Assembly: GCF_017901175.1 (NCBI RefSeq)
Contig: NZ_CP072793.1
Span: 1,240,001 to 1,304,000, forward strand
Reading direction: 5' to 3'
Origin: Thiothrix unzii
GTDB taxonomy: Bacteria > Pseudomonadota > Gammaproteobacteria > Thiotrichales > Thiotrichaceae
DNA length: 64,000 nucleotides
Positions 19,972 through 28,665 of the stretch are shown one piece after another (the stretch's first letter is position 1; the number at the start of each line of letters is the position of its first letter). Position numbers and translations under genes: made by a program. The notes below the pieces were generated by a model. It searched no databases. It was given only the letters and a program-made list of their open reading frames with translations, and was not told where the DNA came from.

Positions 19972-22488
19972 TTATTTCACCGTCAGAGCAACGGTTTTGC
20001 TGTTGTTGGTTATGCTGCTGTCCCCGGTGTCGGATACGGCTTTACCATTAAGGGTAAGGCTACCAGCCACCGCTGGACGTAGGTAAATGTAACGGTTACG
20101 GGAAACGCCTTTTGCCAGATTACCAAAACTGCACACGACTTCCGCAGCAGCAGGCACACATTCCGCCGCACCGGATATCCAAGTGGTATTGGCAGGCATA
20201 GGCAATACAAACCGTGTATTTTTCGCTACATCGTTACCGTTATTTTTCAGCACAAAGTTAAATCCGGCGGAACTGCCTTTGGTAACACTGGTAGCGGTTG
20301 CCTTAAAGGTAGTCAATGCCATATCCGCATTGCCTGTAACAGGTGGGGCAGCGGCAATGGTCAAACTCAAAGCTTGGATGTCGGATAAGCCCTGATCGTC
20401 AGTCACTTTGACACTGAAACTGGCTGTCCCTGCTGTGGTGGGTGTACCACTGATGACACCTGCTGCACTGAGGGATAAACCCGTTGGCAAACTCCCGCTG
20501 CTGACCGACCAGTTATACGGTGCTGTACCGCTGCTGGCTTGCAAGGTTGCGTTATAGGCAGTTTGCGCTGTCCCTGCTGTCAGGCTGATGGTGGTGATGT
20601 TCGGTGGTAAGACAACGGGTTGTGCCGCTACAGTCATGCTGACGGCTTGGGTATCAGTGACATTATTTGGGTCGTTCACCGCCAGCGTGAAGTTAAATGC
20701 TCCCGCCGTGGTCGGTGTACCGGTAATTTTGCCGTCGCTGCCCAACGTTAAACCTATGGGCAAACTGCCTGCTGCCACTGACCAAGTGTACGGTGATGTA
20801 CCACCGCTGGCACTCACTTGTGCCGAATAAGCCGCACCCACTGTCCCATTAGATAGATTGGTGGTGGTGATGTCCAACGCTGGAGGTGGCGGCGGTGGGG
20901 GTTCAGTACCGTTAATCGCGGGCAATGCCGCCTTAAGCGGTTCGGTGGTTTTGGTGTGTTCATTGGGGTAACTGTTCCAGCTACGGTAGATACCAAAGTT
21001 ATTTTCGTTATAGTGGAACAACTGGCGGCTGATACCGAAATGGTCAAACGCGGCATTGGCGTGTTGCAACCATGTTACGCCGTTGACACCTGCCAATTCG
21101 TATTTCTCGAATGTGACCCCGTATTCACCGATATTGAAGGGTACGGTAAAGCTGTCGGTGGCGGCATCATAGAACTCGGTCAAGCCTTCCCCATTTCTCA
21201 AAAGCTGTTTGAACTGCGCCAATGTACCCACGTAAGGTGTGTTGTTGGTGTGCGAACCTGCCCAACTCCACGGTTCATACCAGTGAACATCGTACAGGAT
21301 ATTGTTGTCCGCTAGTTTATACATACCGATGTCGCTGGGGTGGAAAGACACTTCCACATCAATCAGGTGATTAGGGTCAACAGCGCGAATTTTGTTAATC
21401 AGAGTTTGGGCGTAGATAAACCAGTTGTTGATATGCGGTTCATTAATCAGGTCATAAGCCACAATGGTGGTTTCATTGCGGTAACGTTGGGCGATGGCAA
21501 CCCACAAATCTTCCAAGCGTTTTTTCAGGTCAGCGCGACTACCGAACCCGGTGAAATCGTTGCTTTGGTAGCCGCCGGGCGGGACGTGCATATCCAATAT
21601 TAGGCGCAAGCCGTTTTGTTTAGCCCACTGGATATGCCGGTCAACCAATGCCCAACCTTCATTCTTGTAAACACCGGGCGCAGTATTACTCTCAAACAGG
21701 TTGTAAGACAGCATTAGGCGCACACTGTTGAAGCCGAGGTCACGGATTTCCTTGTAAGACGCTTCATCAACGTTCTTGTACTTGAAATCATCGAGGGGCG
21801 GCGGTGGGTCAACATCAGTACCCAGATCATACAAATAAACGTTGACCCCTTTCATCAGGAATGGGGTTTTCTGTGACCCCATCACTAAGCGATTGCCATC
21901 TGCATAGACTAATGTTGAGGTATCCAACGTTGCTGGTGGTTGGTAGCCAACCTCTTCTGTGGACAGCGGTTTTACAAACGCTTCATCTACTTGGAACGGT
22001 TTATTGGCAGCAGTGCCGCTAATACAGACTTTGAGCGTATCGGTGGGGGCAAAACTGGCTTGCCACACCCCAAAAACCCGTGTCCATTTGTCGGGATAAA
22101 CCTTGGCATCGTAGCTAGATTGCTCGCCGTCTAAAGTAATCGGGGTGGCTCCGTTCTTGATCAAACCAAAGGAAAGGTTGGCAGAACTGCCCACGCCACT
22201 GCTCAAGCGTACCCGCGCCCCAAATTCGTAGAGTGTGCCATTTTTCAGGTTAGCGGTGTTTAAGGTGTACAGTGCCCCGGTAGGGCATCCGCTATAGGCG
22301 GAATCGACCTTCATCCCGGCTTGACCAGCATACGCGGCTACCGGGTCAAGGGTGAGGATGGATTTGGTGCTTGTCCACGGCAATACACCGCTTTCAAAAC
22401 CACCATCGGTAATCAGATTGCCCGCTGTGGCAGCTTGTATAGCTACAGCCAATGGCAAGACATAAAAACATGCCTTGTAGATTTTCAT
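19972..22488 (-). CDS. Secreted GH5-type glycoside hydrolase with putative-Ig repeats
   Basis: This is an 838-residue modular exoprotein. A signal peptide (1-22) is followed by a CBM-like jelly-roll (about 25-175) and a GH5 cellulase-type barrel (about 195-540). The acid/base glutamate lies in DLINEPH and the nucleophile in FNIGEYG. A Pro-rich linker leads to two He_PIG/putative-Ig repeats (each with GLxLxxxGxIxGTPTTAG) and a C-terminal conserved-repeat/DUF11-like domain. It should hydrolyse a beta-glucan or related polysaccharide outside the cell; the exact substrate cannot be read. A TetR gene is divergently oriented with a palindromic operator between them. Confidence 0.85.
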   Translation of the reverse strand: MKIYKACFYVLPLAVAIQAATAGNLITDGGFESGVLPWTSTKSILTLDPVAAYAGQAGMKVDSAYSGCPTGALYTLNTANLKNGTLYEFGARVRLSSGVGSSANLSFGLIKNGATPITLDGEQSSYDAKVYPDKWTRVFGVWQASFAPTDTLKVCISGTAANKPFQVDEAFVKPLSTEEVGYQPPATLDTSTLVYADGNRLVMGSQKTPFLMKGVNVYLYDLGTDVDPPPPLDDFKYKNVDEASYKEIRDLGFNSVRLMLSYNLFESNTAPGVYKNEGWALVDRHIQWAKQNGLRLILDMHVPPGGYQSNDFTGFGSRADLKKRLEDLWVAIAQRYRNETTIVAYDLINEPHINNWFIYAQTLINKIRAVDPNHLIDVEVSFHPSDIGMYKLADNNILYDVHWYEPWSWAGSHTNNTPYVGTLAQFKQLLRNGEGLTEFYDAATDSFTVPFNIGEYGVTFEKYELAGVNGVTWLQHANAAFDHFGISRQLFHYNENNFGIYRSWNSYPNEHTKTTEPLKAALPAINGTEPPPPPPPALDITTTNLSNGTVGAAYSAQVSASGGTSPYTWSVAAGSLPIGLTLGSDGKITGTPTTAGAFNFTLAVNDPNNVTDTQAVSMTVAAQPVVLPPNITTISLTAGTAQTAYNATLQASSGTAPYNWSVSSGSLPTGLSLSAAGVISGTPTTAGTASFSVKVTDDQGLSDIQALSLTIAAAPPVTGNADMALTTFKATATSVTKGSSAGFNFVLKNNGNDVAKNTRFVLPMPANTTWISGAAECVPAAAEVVCSFGNLAKGVSRNRYIYLRPAVAGSLTLNGKAVSDTGDSSITNNSKTVALTVK

Positions 22489-22568
22489 GGAAATTCCCTC
22501 GCAATTATCGCCTTCGTGTAGAATCGTTTACATTGTTATTCCTTTTTTGTTCTTAAATCAGAAAAAAC

Positions 22569-22589
22569 AATGTGAACGATATTCACATT
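22569..22589. promoter_or_regulatory. Palindromic operator between GH5 gene and tetR
   Basis: AATGTGAA (22569-22576) and TTCACATT (22582-22589) are perfect arms around 5 bp. They lie between the divergent GH5 and TetR genes and suit a TetR-family operator controlling both. Confidence 0.6.
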
Positions 22590-22631
22590 TATCATGCTGG
22601 GAAACCCTGAGATTTGTCAAGTTTTAAGCAT

Positions 22632-23246
22632 ATGCAGGAAAAAAGAACCTCTTACCACCATACTGACTTGGCTGAAGCCTTAATCAGGGAAACGGATATG
22701 TTGCTGGCAGAAGGAAAGCTGGATGACATCACCTTGCAGGAACTCGGCAAACGCTTAGGGGTAGCTCCTTCAGCCCCCTATCGGCATTTTGCCAGTAAAA
22801 ACCTGTTGTTTTGTGCGGTGGCAACCCGTGCCTGTGGGCATTTCCGCGATTTGCTTCATGCTGTGCGTATTCAGGTGGGCTTGCCCCCAGAAGTGCGTTT
22901 GCAGCAGATGGTGATGACGTATTTCAGCTTTGCGTTGGAAAACCCCGACCGTTATCGGCTGTTGTTCCGTGAGCCGTTAGTGGGAGAAAACCAAACCCCG
23001 GCACTGGCGGAGTCCCGCGCCCGTTCATTTGAAGAACTGCTGCTAATGCTGGCGGAATGCCAGAATGCGGGTGTCATCCGGCAAGATGATCGAGAACAAC
23101 AAGCCCTGTTTGTTTGGTCAACCATGCATGGCATGAGCAGCTTATTGGTGGACAAACACCTGCGATTGGGGGAGACGCAAGACAACTGCATTGCGTTCCT
23201 GTGTGAGTCAATCCTGCGTGGTTTGGCAGTTTCCACACTGCCATGA
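22632..23246 (+). CDS. TetR/AcrR family regulator divergent to GH5
   Basis: This protein of about 204 residues has an N-terminal helix-turn-helix (ITLQELGKRLGVAPSAPYRHFASKNLLF). The C-terminal domain is of the WHG/TetR_C_13 kind, with FALENPDRYRLLFREPL and VWSTMHGMSSLLVDKHL. ATG 22632 is used; an in-frame TTG at 22614 is the alternative, and neither has a strong ribosome-binding site. It probably represses the divergent GH5 gene and itself through the palindrome at 22569-22589. Confidence 0.85.
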   Translation: MQEKRTSYHHTDLAEALIRETDMLLAEGKLDDITLQELGKRLGVAPSAPYRHFASKNLLFCAVATRACGHFRDLLHAVRIQVGLPPEVRLQQMVMTYFSFALENPDRYRLLFREPLVGENQTPALAESRARSFEELLLMLAECQNAGVIRQDDREQQALFVWSTMHGMSSLLVDKHLRLGETQDNCIAFLCESILRGLAVSTLP

Positions 23247-23292
23247 GGTATTGTTATAAAGAGAGAATAAGCAAAAACTATCAGGCTTGAGT

Positions 23293-23535
23293 TTAAATAA
23301 TGAGCGTATACCCCCTACGCAGCCTCTCCTTACCGATCTGCTCCAACCGCTGCGTAGCCACTTGCCAACAAGGCACTAACTCCATTTTGCTGTTACCACG
23401 CGCCGTATCCAAACTGCCCCATGAGCGAACCATGCACAAGTCACCGAACAAATCTGGTGCAATGTCCACACGGTAATAACGCCGTTTAACGGCATGGCTC
23501 CACGATTGGCTAATGCTGTTATTCATGCCGGTCAT
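23293..23535 (-). CDS. WGR-domain protein
   Basis: The short protein (about 80 residues) is nearly all one WGR domain: YYRVDIAPDLFG, then MVRSWGSLDT with the WG(R/S) motif, and RRGYTLI at the end. WGR domains bind nucleic acid ends in PARPs. Stand-alone bacterial versions are common on plasmids and integrative elements and have no assigned role. GTG 23544, ATG 23535 and ATG 23526 are all possible starts, and no good ribosome-binding site decides. It may be the first gene of the mobile region. Confidence 0.7.
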   Translation of the reverse strand: MTGMNNSISQSWSHAVKRRYYRVDIAPDLFGDLCMVRSWGSLDTARGNSKMELVPCWQVATQRLEQIGKERLRRGYTLII

Positions 23536-23670
23536 GCTAGGCACAAATCAATAAAAAACGCAATAGTTTGCCGTGCCGCACTACAACCACCTCAAACGTC
23601 ACGCTATTTATTAAGTATTGCGCTCTCCGTTACCCTATGGCATTCACTTAACCAACACAAAGTAATCGCA

Positions 23671-24111
23671 GTGACGGATACCACCACCGAACAACTCACC
23701 CAGCACCTGCACCGACTCGGTTGGCAGGATTACCTGCCTGCCTTTATGGCATTACTCCACCGCTTTGACGGCACTGAGGCGTGGTTTGATGACGAAGAAC
23801 ACGACAGCCTGCCGTATTGCCTGCTAACGTGGTTAGCATCCTTGACCAGCACTGAGACAAAACCTTTGCCGCTGGCACTCTTTGCGGTACGCCATTGGCC
23901 CGTCGCTGCATTTCGGGCAAGGATTGATAGGCAAGTGTGGGATTACCGTAAGCTGACCTTTCAGCAGTTTTGCGGTGATACGCCGCTCAGTGAAATTCAC
24001 GTTTGGTTGCATTGCAGACACCACCAACGCCAACATTCAGAATGCTTTTCCTTGGCTCAAGCGGTGGGTTTTCTGCGCCAGCACCGTCAGCCACCGGGTA
24101 ACACGGAATAA
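23671..24111 (+). CDS. Hypothetical protein preceding the relaxase gene
   Basis: The frame gives a soluble protein of about 146 residues if GTG 23671 is the start. A longer reading frame extends to 23494 but overlaps the WGR gene. I recognise no family. It is rich in His and Trp and includes LHRLGWQDYLPAFMALLHRF. Only 3 bp separate its stop from the TraI start, so the two are very probably cotranscribed. A role in transfer is inferred from position only. Confidence 0.55.
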   Translation: MTDTTTEQLTQHLHRLGWQDYLPAFMALLHRFDGTEAWFDDEEHDSLPYCLLTWLASLTSTETKPLPLALFAVRHWPVAAFRARIDRQVWDYRKLTFQQFCGDTPLSEIHVWLHCRHHQRQHSECFSLAQAVGFLRQHRQPPGNTE

Positions 24112-24114
24112 CCC

Positions 24115-25959
24115 ATGCTATTCGCTTGGCTATTTCGCCGTAACCGCTCCACGCCCGTTACTACTGTCGTGCCGGTCTTGCCAGTCGGGGTGTGGCCGAT
24201 CCTGCCTGCTGCCCAACTGTTACAACCGCACATGCCGTTAATCACCCACATTCATAAACTGTGTGGTGTGCCGGATGATTACTGGCGCACGCTTTATCAG
24301 CCGTTGCTGGATAACTTTGCCGCCTTTGTGCAGCAAACCCCGGCCTCTGAAGCCCACCACCATTGCGCCCAAGGGGGAATGCTCACCCATAGCCTGCAAG
24401 TGATGAAGTTGGCACTCGAATTCCGTAAGGGCAAGATGCTGCCCCCCGGTGCGGCTGCCGAAGACGTGAATAAACAGCAGCACGCATGGACATTTGCGAT
24501 TGCCAGTGCCGCGCTGTTACACGACGTGGGCAAGCCGTGCAGTGACCAAAGGCTCCGCCTGTTTAATGCCAACGGTCAGGATACCCACACCTACTGGCAA
24601 CCGCTGCAAGGCGCATTGCAATCGGGCTATTACCAAGTACAGTTTGTGCGTGACCGCCAATACCGTACCCACGAGCTGCTGCCACCGTTGCTGGCAAGGC
24701 AACTCACCCCGGATGCCGCACTCTCGTGGCTGCAACAAGATTTCCCCGGTGTGTTCAAATCATGGCTGGGCTACCTGTCCGGGCAAGACGAGGTAGCCGG
24801 TGTGCTGGGGCAAATCGTCACTGAAGCTGATAGGCAATCGGTGGCTGATGATTTATCCGGTAGCCGTCCGATCCACACCCAACAAATCCCGACCGCCAAA
24901 GCCAAACCGCTGTCGCAGCGTTTATTGACCAGGTTGCGCTTCCTGCTGGATGACAACCAGATTCCCCTCAATCGCCCCGGTGCTGCCGGGTTCTTTGACG
25001 GCGATAGCTTGTGGCTGGTCAGCAAACGGGTGTTGGATGAGCTGCGCAACCATCTGGAAAAAGAAGGCCAAACCGGTATCCCATCCCGCAATGACCGCCT
25101 CATGGACGAACTGCAACAGCACGGCATACTCACCCCCACGGTAGCAGGGCAAGCGATCTGGAACGCCACGGTCAAAGCCGGGACAATGGAACAAAGTTTC
25201 ACGCTGCTGCGGATACCTGCCAACACCTTATGGGCTGATCCGGCACAATTCCCCAAGGAACTGGAAGGCACAATCACACCCAATGCCAAAGACGGCGAAG
25301 CCAAGGTAAGCAAATCACCTGCTCCAGCACCCACACAAGCCGCACCTGCTCCAACAAATCAAACAGTCGTGCCGGAAGCTGCTCCAGCATCAACAGCCAA
25401 TGCATCGACCGATGCAGAACAGGATGCGGCTGCCAGCACATCACCGTGGGGTGAGGATGCCGATCTGCTACCGCCGACAATCCAACAGCCGACACCAGAA
25501 CCATCCACTCCCGTCGCTCCCGCATCTCAGCAAGCCGTTCCTGCTACCAAGGTGTGTCTCCCGGAAGCCACCGGCAACCCTGACAGCGATGATACCGGCG
25601 AACGCTTTCTGCATTGGTTATCCGAAGGTTTGCGCACCGGTCAACACCCGGTCAACACCACCGAAGCTTTCTTGCACACTGTCAAAGAAGGGGTGCTGCT
25701 GGTGAGTCCACGGGCATTTAAGCTGTTTGCCCCGGATAACTGGGATTACGTGCAAAAACGCTTCACCAAATTGAAGCTACACAAACCCGCTCCCAACGAC
25801 AGCAATATCTGGTTGTACCACGTTCGTGGTGAAAAGAAATCCGGCATGGTGCGCGGTTTCCTGATCTCCAATCCGCTAGAGACACTGGGCGTTGCTTACC
25901 TGCCAACCCCGAATAAGTCCTTGTCTTTGCCTAATAACCTCAATGGGAACCCCCCATGA
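24115..25959 (+). CDS. traI: MOBH-family relaxase TraI
   Basis: The 614-residue protein has the TraI_2 domain of MOBH relaxases (about residues 30-330), with HHHCAQGGMLTHSLQV and an HD motif in LLHDVGKP. After a Pro/Ala-rich linker (about 400-480) comes the TraI_2_C domain, with GERFLHWLSEGLRTG and the segment around KSGMVRGFLI. MOBH relaxases nick oriT and pilot DNA in SXT/R391-like conjugative elements and related genomic islands. It overlaps traD by 4 bp (ATGA). The oriT itself was not recognised. Confidence 0.87.
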   Translation: MLFAWLFRRNRSTPVTTVVPVLPVGVWPILPAAQLLQPHMPLITHIHKLCGVPDDYWRTLYQPLLDNFAAFVQQTPASEAHHHCAQGGMLTHSLQVMKLALEFRKGKMLPPGAAAEDVNKQQHAWTFAIASAALLHDVGKPCSDQRLRLFNANGQDTHTYWQPLQGALQSGYYQVQFVRDRQYRTHELLPPLLARQLTPDAALSWLQQDFPGVFKSWLGYLSGQDEVAGVLGQIVTEADRQSVADDLSGSRPIHTQQIPTAKAKPLSQRLLTRLRFLLDDNQIPLNRPGAAGFFDGDSLWLVSKRVLDELRNHLEKEGQTGIPSRNDRLMDELQQHGILTPTVAGQAIWNATVKAGTMEQSFTLLRIPANTLWADPAQFPKELEGTITPNAKDGEAKVSKSPAPAPTQAAPAPTNQTVVPEAAPASTANASTDAEQDAAASTSPWGEDADLLPPTIQQPTPEPSTPVAPASQQAVPATKVCLPEATGNPDSDDTGERFLHWLSEGLRTGQHPVNTTEAFLHTVKEGVLLVSPRAFKLFAPDNWDYVQKRFTKLKLHKPAPNDSNIWLYHVRGEKKSGMVRGFLISNPLETLGVAYLPTPNKSLSLPNNLNGNPP

Positions 25960-27992
25960 GCCAACGCATTTTCGATAACCGCTTACGCCCTGCGGTGGAG
26001 TTATGGGTAGCGGTGATCCTGCTGGGGATTGCCGCCGTGCTGATCCTGCAACCGGGGCAATGGTCGCCGCTGATGCCGGGAATCGCGGTGTGGGCAGGGT
26101 TGGGCATGGTGCTACTGGCGTTGTACCGCTTTTGGCAGGGCTGGCACATCCTGCAATACCGCGCCAACCTCAAACGCCTGCCGCATTACGTGCTGGATGC
26201 GGATGAGATTCCGTTGTCGCGTCACAAACTGTTTTTGGGTAAAGGTTTCCAGTGGACACAAACCCACAGCCAACGGCTGGTCGAAGCGCGTTCCCCCGAA
26301 GGGCGCGTCTGGATACAACCGGGTAAGCTCTACCAGTGGGCAAGAGCAATGGAGCTACGCTACGAACACCGTCCACGGATGCAATGGCTCACCAACCTGA
26401 CCCGCCGTTCCCGCTGGTGGAATACCCTCAAACCGTTACCACCGGTAGGCGGTGATCCGGCCTTGCACGGTGTTGGCGTGGAAGACGAGCGCGATACATG
26501 GATTGATCTGGGTGATCGGGTAGCGCACACCTTGGTATTAGGCACAACCCGCGTCGGCAAAACCCGGCTGGCGGAATTGCTGGTAACGCAAGACATCCGC
26601 CGGGGTGAGATTGTGGTGGTGTTTGACCCCAAGGGCGACACTGAACTGCTGGCACGGATGTGGGCAGAGTGCAAACGCGCCGGACGCGTGGATCAGTTCC
26701 ACATTTTCCACTTGGGCTTTCCTGAGATCTCCGAACGCTACAACCCGGTGGGCAGTTTCGGGCGGGTCACGGAAGTGGCTTCACGGATTGCAGGGCAGTT
26801 ACCCGGCTCCGGTAACTCCGCCACCTTCAAGGAATTTGCATGGCGTTTCACCAACATTGTCGCCAATGCACTGGTAGCACTGGGACGGCGACCGGATTAC
26901 AGCGCGATTGCGCGTTACGTCACCAACATTGAACCGCTGATGATGGAATATTACGCCTTTTGGTTTGAGCGCGAAGGTATTGAAAACTGGCGTGAACAGG
27001 TCAATACCATTGCGCAGAACATCGACCCCAAGTCACTGACAATGGCACTCAAAAGCCGTGACTTTAAAGCGATTGCCTACACCCAATTCGCCAAAGCGCG
27101 GGACTTGTACGATCCGGTGGCGGATGGCTTGCGTTCCGCGTTTGAATACGACAAAACCTATTTTGACAAACTCACCGCCTCGCTGTTGCCGCTACTGGAA
27201 AAACTCACCACCGGCAAATCCGGGGAACTGCTGGCTCCCCACTACGGCGACCGCAATGACAAACGCCCGATACTCGACTGGATGGAAGTCATCCGTCAGC
27301 GTGGTGTGGTGTATGTGGGGCTGGATGCGTTATCGGATGCGGAAGTGGCAGGCGCGGTGGGCAACTCGATGTTTGCGGATTTAACTTCCATCGCGGGACA
27401 ATTGTACAAACACGGCGATAACTTGGGTTTACCAGAACTGGCAGGACACAAACGTGCCAAGATCGCGATTCATGCCGATGAATTCAATGAACTGGTCGGC
27501 AATGAATTCATCCCGTTGCTCAATAAAGCCGGTGGTTCCGGGGTGCAAGTCACCGCCTATACCCAAACCGCATCCGACATCGAGGCAGGGATTGGTGAGA
27601 AACCCAAAGCCGGACAAATTCAGGGCAACCTCAACACCCTGATTATGCTGCGGGTCAAAAACGAAGAAACCGCTGCGGTACTCACCGACCAACTCGCCAA
27701 AGTGCGCATTTACACCAAAACCGCGCAATCCGCCGCTACTGACAGCAGTGAACCGGGTTCCGGGGTGGAGTTCACTTCCAGCAACTCCGACCGCATTACC
27801 GAAGCCGAGACCGACATTCTCACCCCAGCCGATTTAGTGCAGTTACCCAAGGGGCAAGCCTTCGCGCTATTGGATGGTGGCAAACTGTTTAAGCTACGCC
27901 TGCCGTTAGCCGGTGCTGATCCGCTCTTACCCAAAGACATGCAGGCAATTATCCGCTGGGTACGCACCGAACGCTTGGGGGAGGATAGCTAA
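25956..27992 (+). CDS. traD: Conjugative coupling protein TraD (SXT/TOL type)
   Basis: The 678-residue protein has two N-terminal membrane helices (about 13-60). A VirD4/TraD-type ATPase follows with Walker A GTTRVGKTR at about residue 195, Walker B-like VVVFDPKGDTELL, and a second acidic motif IAIHADEFNEL. It matches the TraD subfamily of SXT-like and soil ICEs in arrangement and length. Its role is to bring relaxase-bound DNA to a type IV secretion channel. The start overlaps traI, and the stop touches the next gene. Confidence 0.88.
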   Translation: MSQRIFDNRLRPAVELWVAVILLGIAAVLILQPGQWSPLMPGIAVWAGLGMVLLALYRFWQGWHILQYRANLKRLPHYVLDADEIPLSRHKLFLGKGFQWTQTHSQRLVEARSPEGRVWIQPGKLYQWARAMELRYEHRPRMQWLTNLTRRSRWWNTLKPLPPVGGDPALHGVGVEDERDTWIDLGDRVAHTLVLGTTRVGKTRLAELLVTQDIRRGEIVVVFDPKGDTELLARMWAECKRAGRVDQFHIFHLGFPEISERYNPVGSFGRVTEVASRIAGQLPGSGNSATFKEFAWRFTNIVANALVALGRRPDYSAIARYVTNIEPLMMEYYAFWFEREGIENWREQVNTIAQNIDPKSLTMALKSRDFKAIAYTQFAKARDLYDPVADGLRSAFEYDKTYFDKLTASLLPLLEKLTTGKSGELLAPHYGDRNDKRPILDWMEVIRQRGVVYVGLDALSDAEVAGAVGNSMFADLTSIAGQLYKHGDNLGLPELAGHKRAKIAIHADEFNELVGNEFIPLLNKAGGSGVQVTAYTQTASDIEAGIGEKPKAGQIQGNLNTLIMLRVKNEETAAVLTDQLAKVRIYTKTAQSAATDSSEPGSGVEFTSSNSDRITEAETDILTPADLVQLPKGQAFALLDGGKLFKLRLPLAGADPLLPKDMQAIIRWVRTERLGEDS

Positions 27993-28663
27993 TGGAAAAC
28001 ATCACCGGCACATTATGGTACGTGAAGTGGTTCATACTGGTGTTTTTAGGCGCACTCATGGTGGACTTGGTGTACGTGTACTGGCCTTGGCCTGCGGTAC
28101 GGGGTGTGGCAGTATTCCAACACAACCTGCACACCGAAACCCAGCTCATTGCCGGATTATCCAACCCGCAAGGCTTAGCCTTCATCCAGCAAGTACAGGC
28201 ATGGGTGTACCAGCCTACTTTCGTGTGGACAGGCTTGCATGAGTTTTTGATGCTGGGCTTGTACCCCGTCGCTGACAGCGGCACGGCAAGTGCTGCGGAT
28301 ATTGGGCAAGGTCTGGCAACGGGCTTTCGGGATCAAATCCAAACTGCCTACATCGGCGTGTTGTTGTTTAGCCAACGCTTGGCGGTACTGGCACTGTCCG
28401 CACCGTTGTTTGGGTTAGTGGCGTTGGCGATGTTCGCCGATGGCCTGCTGACTTGGTACAAACGCCGCACCAGTGTCGGGCGTGAATCGGGGTTTATTTA
28501 CCACCATGCCAAACACGCTTTCAACTACACCCTGTTGGCGGTGTGGACGCTCTACCTGTTACCACCAATGCCACTTGACCCGCGCTGGGTGATTCCACCC
28601 GCGTTAGTGCTGGTGGGGTTATCACTGCGCTTGGCAGTCGGTTACTTCAAGAAATACCTTTAA
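27992..28663 (+). CDS. DUF4400/TIGR03747-type integrating-element membrane protein
   Basis: This 223-residue membrane protein has four hydrophobic segments. It contains the family phrase YWPWPAVRGVAVFQ near the start and the ESGFIYHHAKHAF segment near residue 165. Such proteins always follow traD in ICEs of the SXT/PFGI type, where their role is unknown. Its start shares a base with the traD stop. This context strongly supports a conjugative-element origin. Confidence 0.8.
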   Translation: MENITGTLWYVKWFILVFLGALMVDLVYVYWPWPAVRGVAVFQHNLHTETQLIAGLSNPQGLAFIQQVQAWVYQPTFVWTGLHEFLMLGLYPVADSGTASAADIGQGLATGFRDQIQTAYIGVLLFSQRLAVLALSAPLFGLVALAMFADGLLTWYKRRTSVGRESGFIYHHAKHAFNYTLLAVWTLYLLPPMPLDPRWVIPPALVLVGLSLRLAVGYFKKYL

Positions 28664-28665
28664 TC

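Noticed and set aside
23247-23670. Left attachment site matching the tRNA 3' end
   Set aside because: I searched this stretch for a copy of the tRNA end and found none, so no left att site is annotated.
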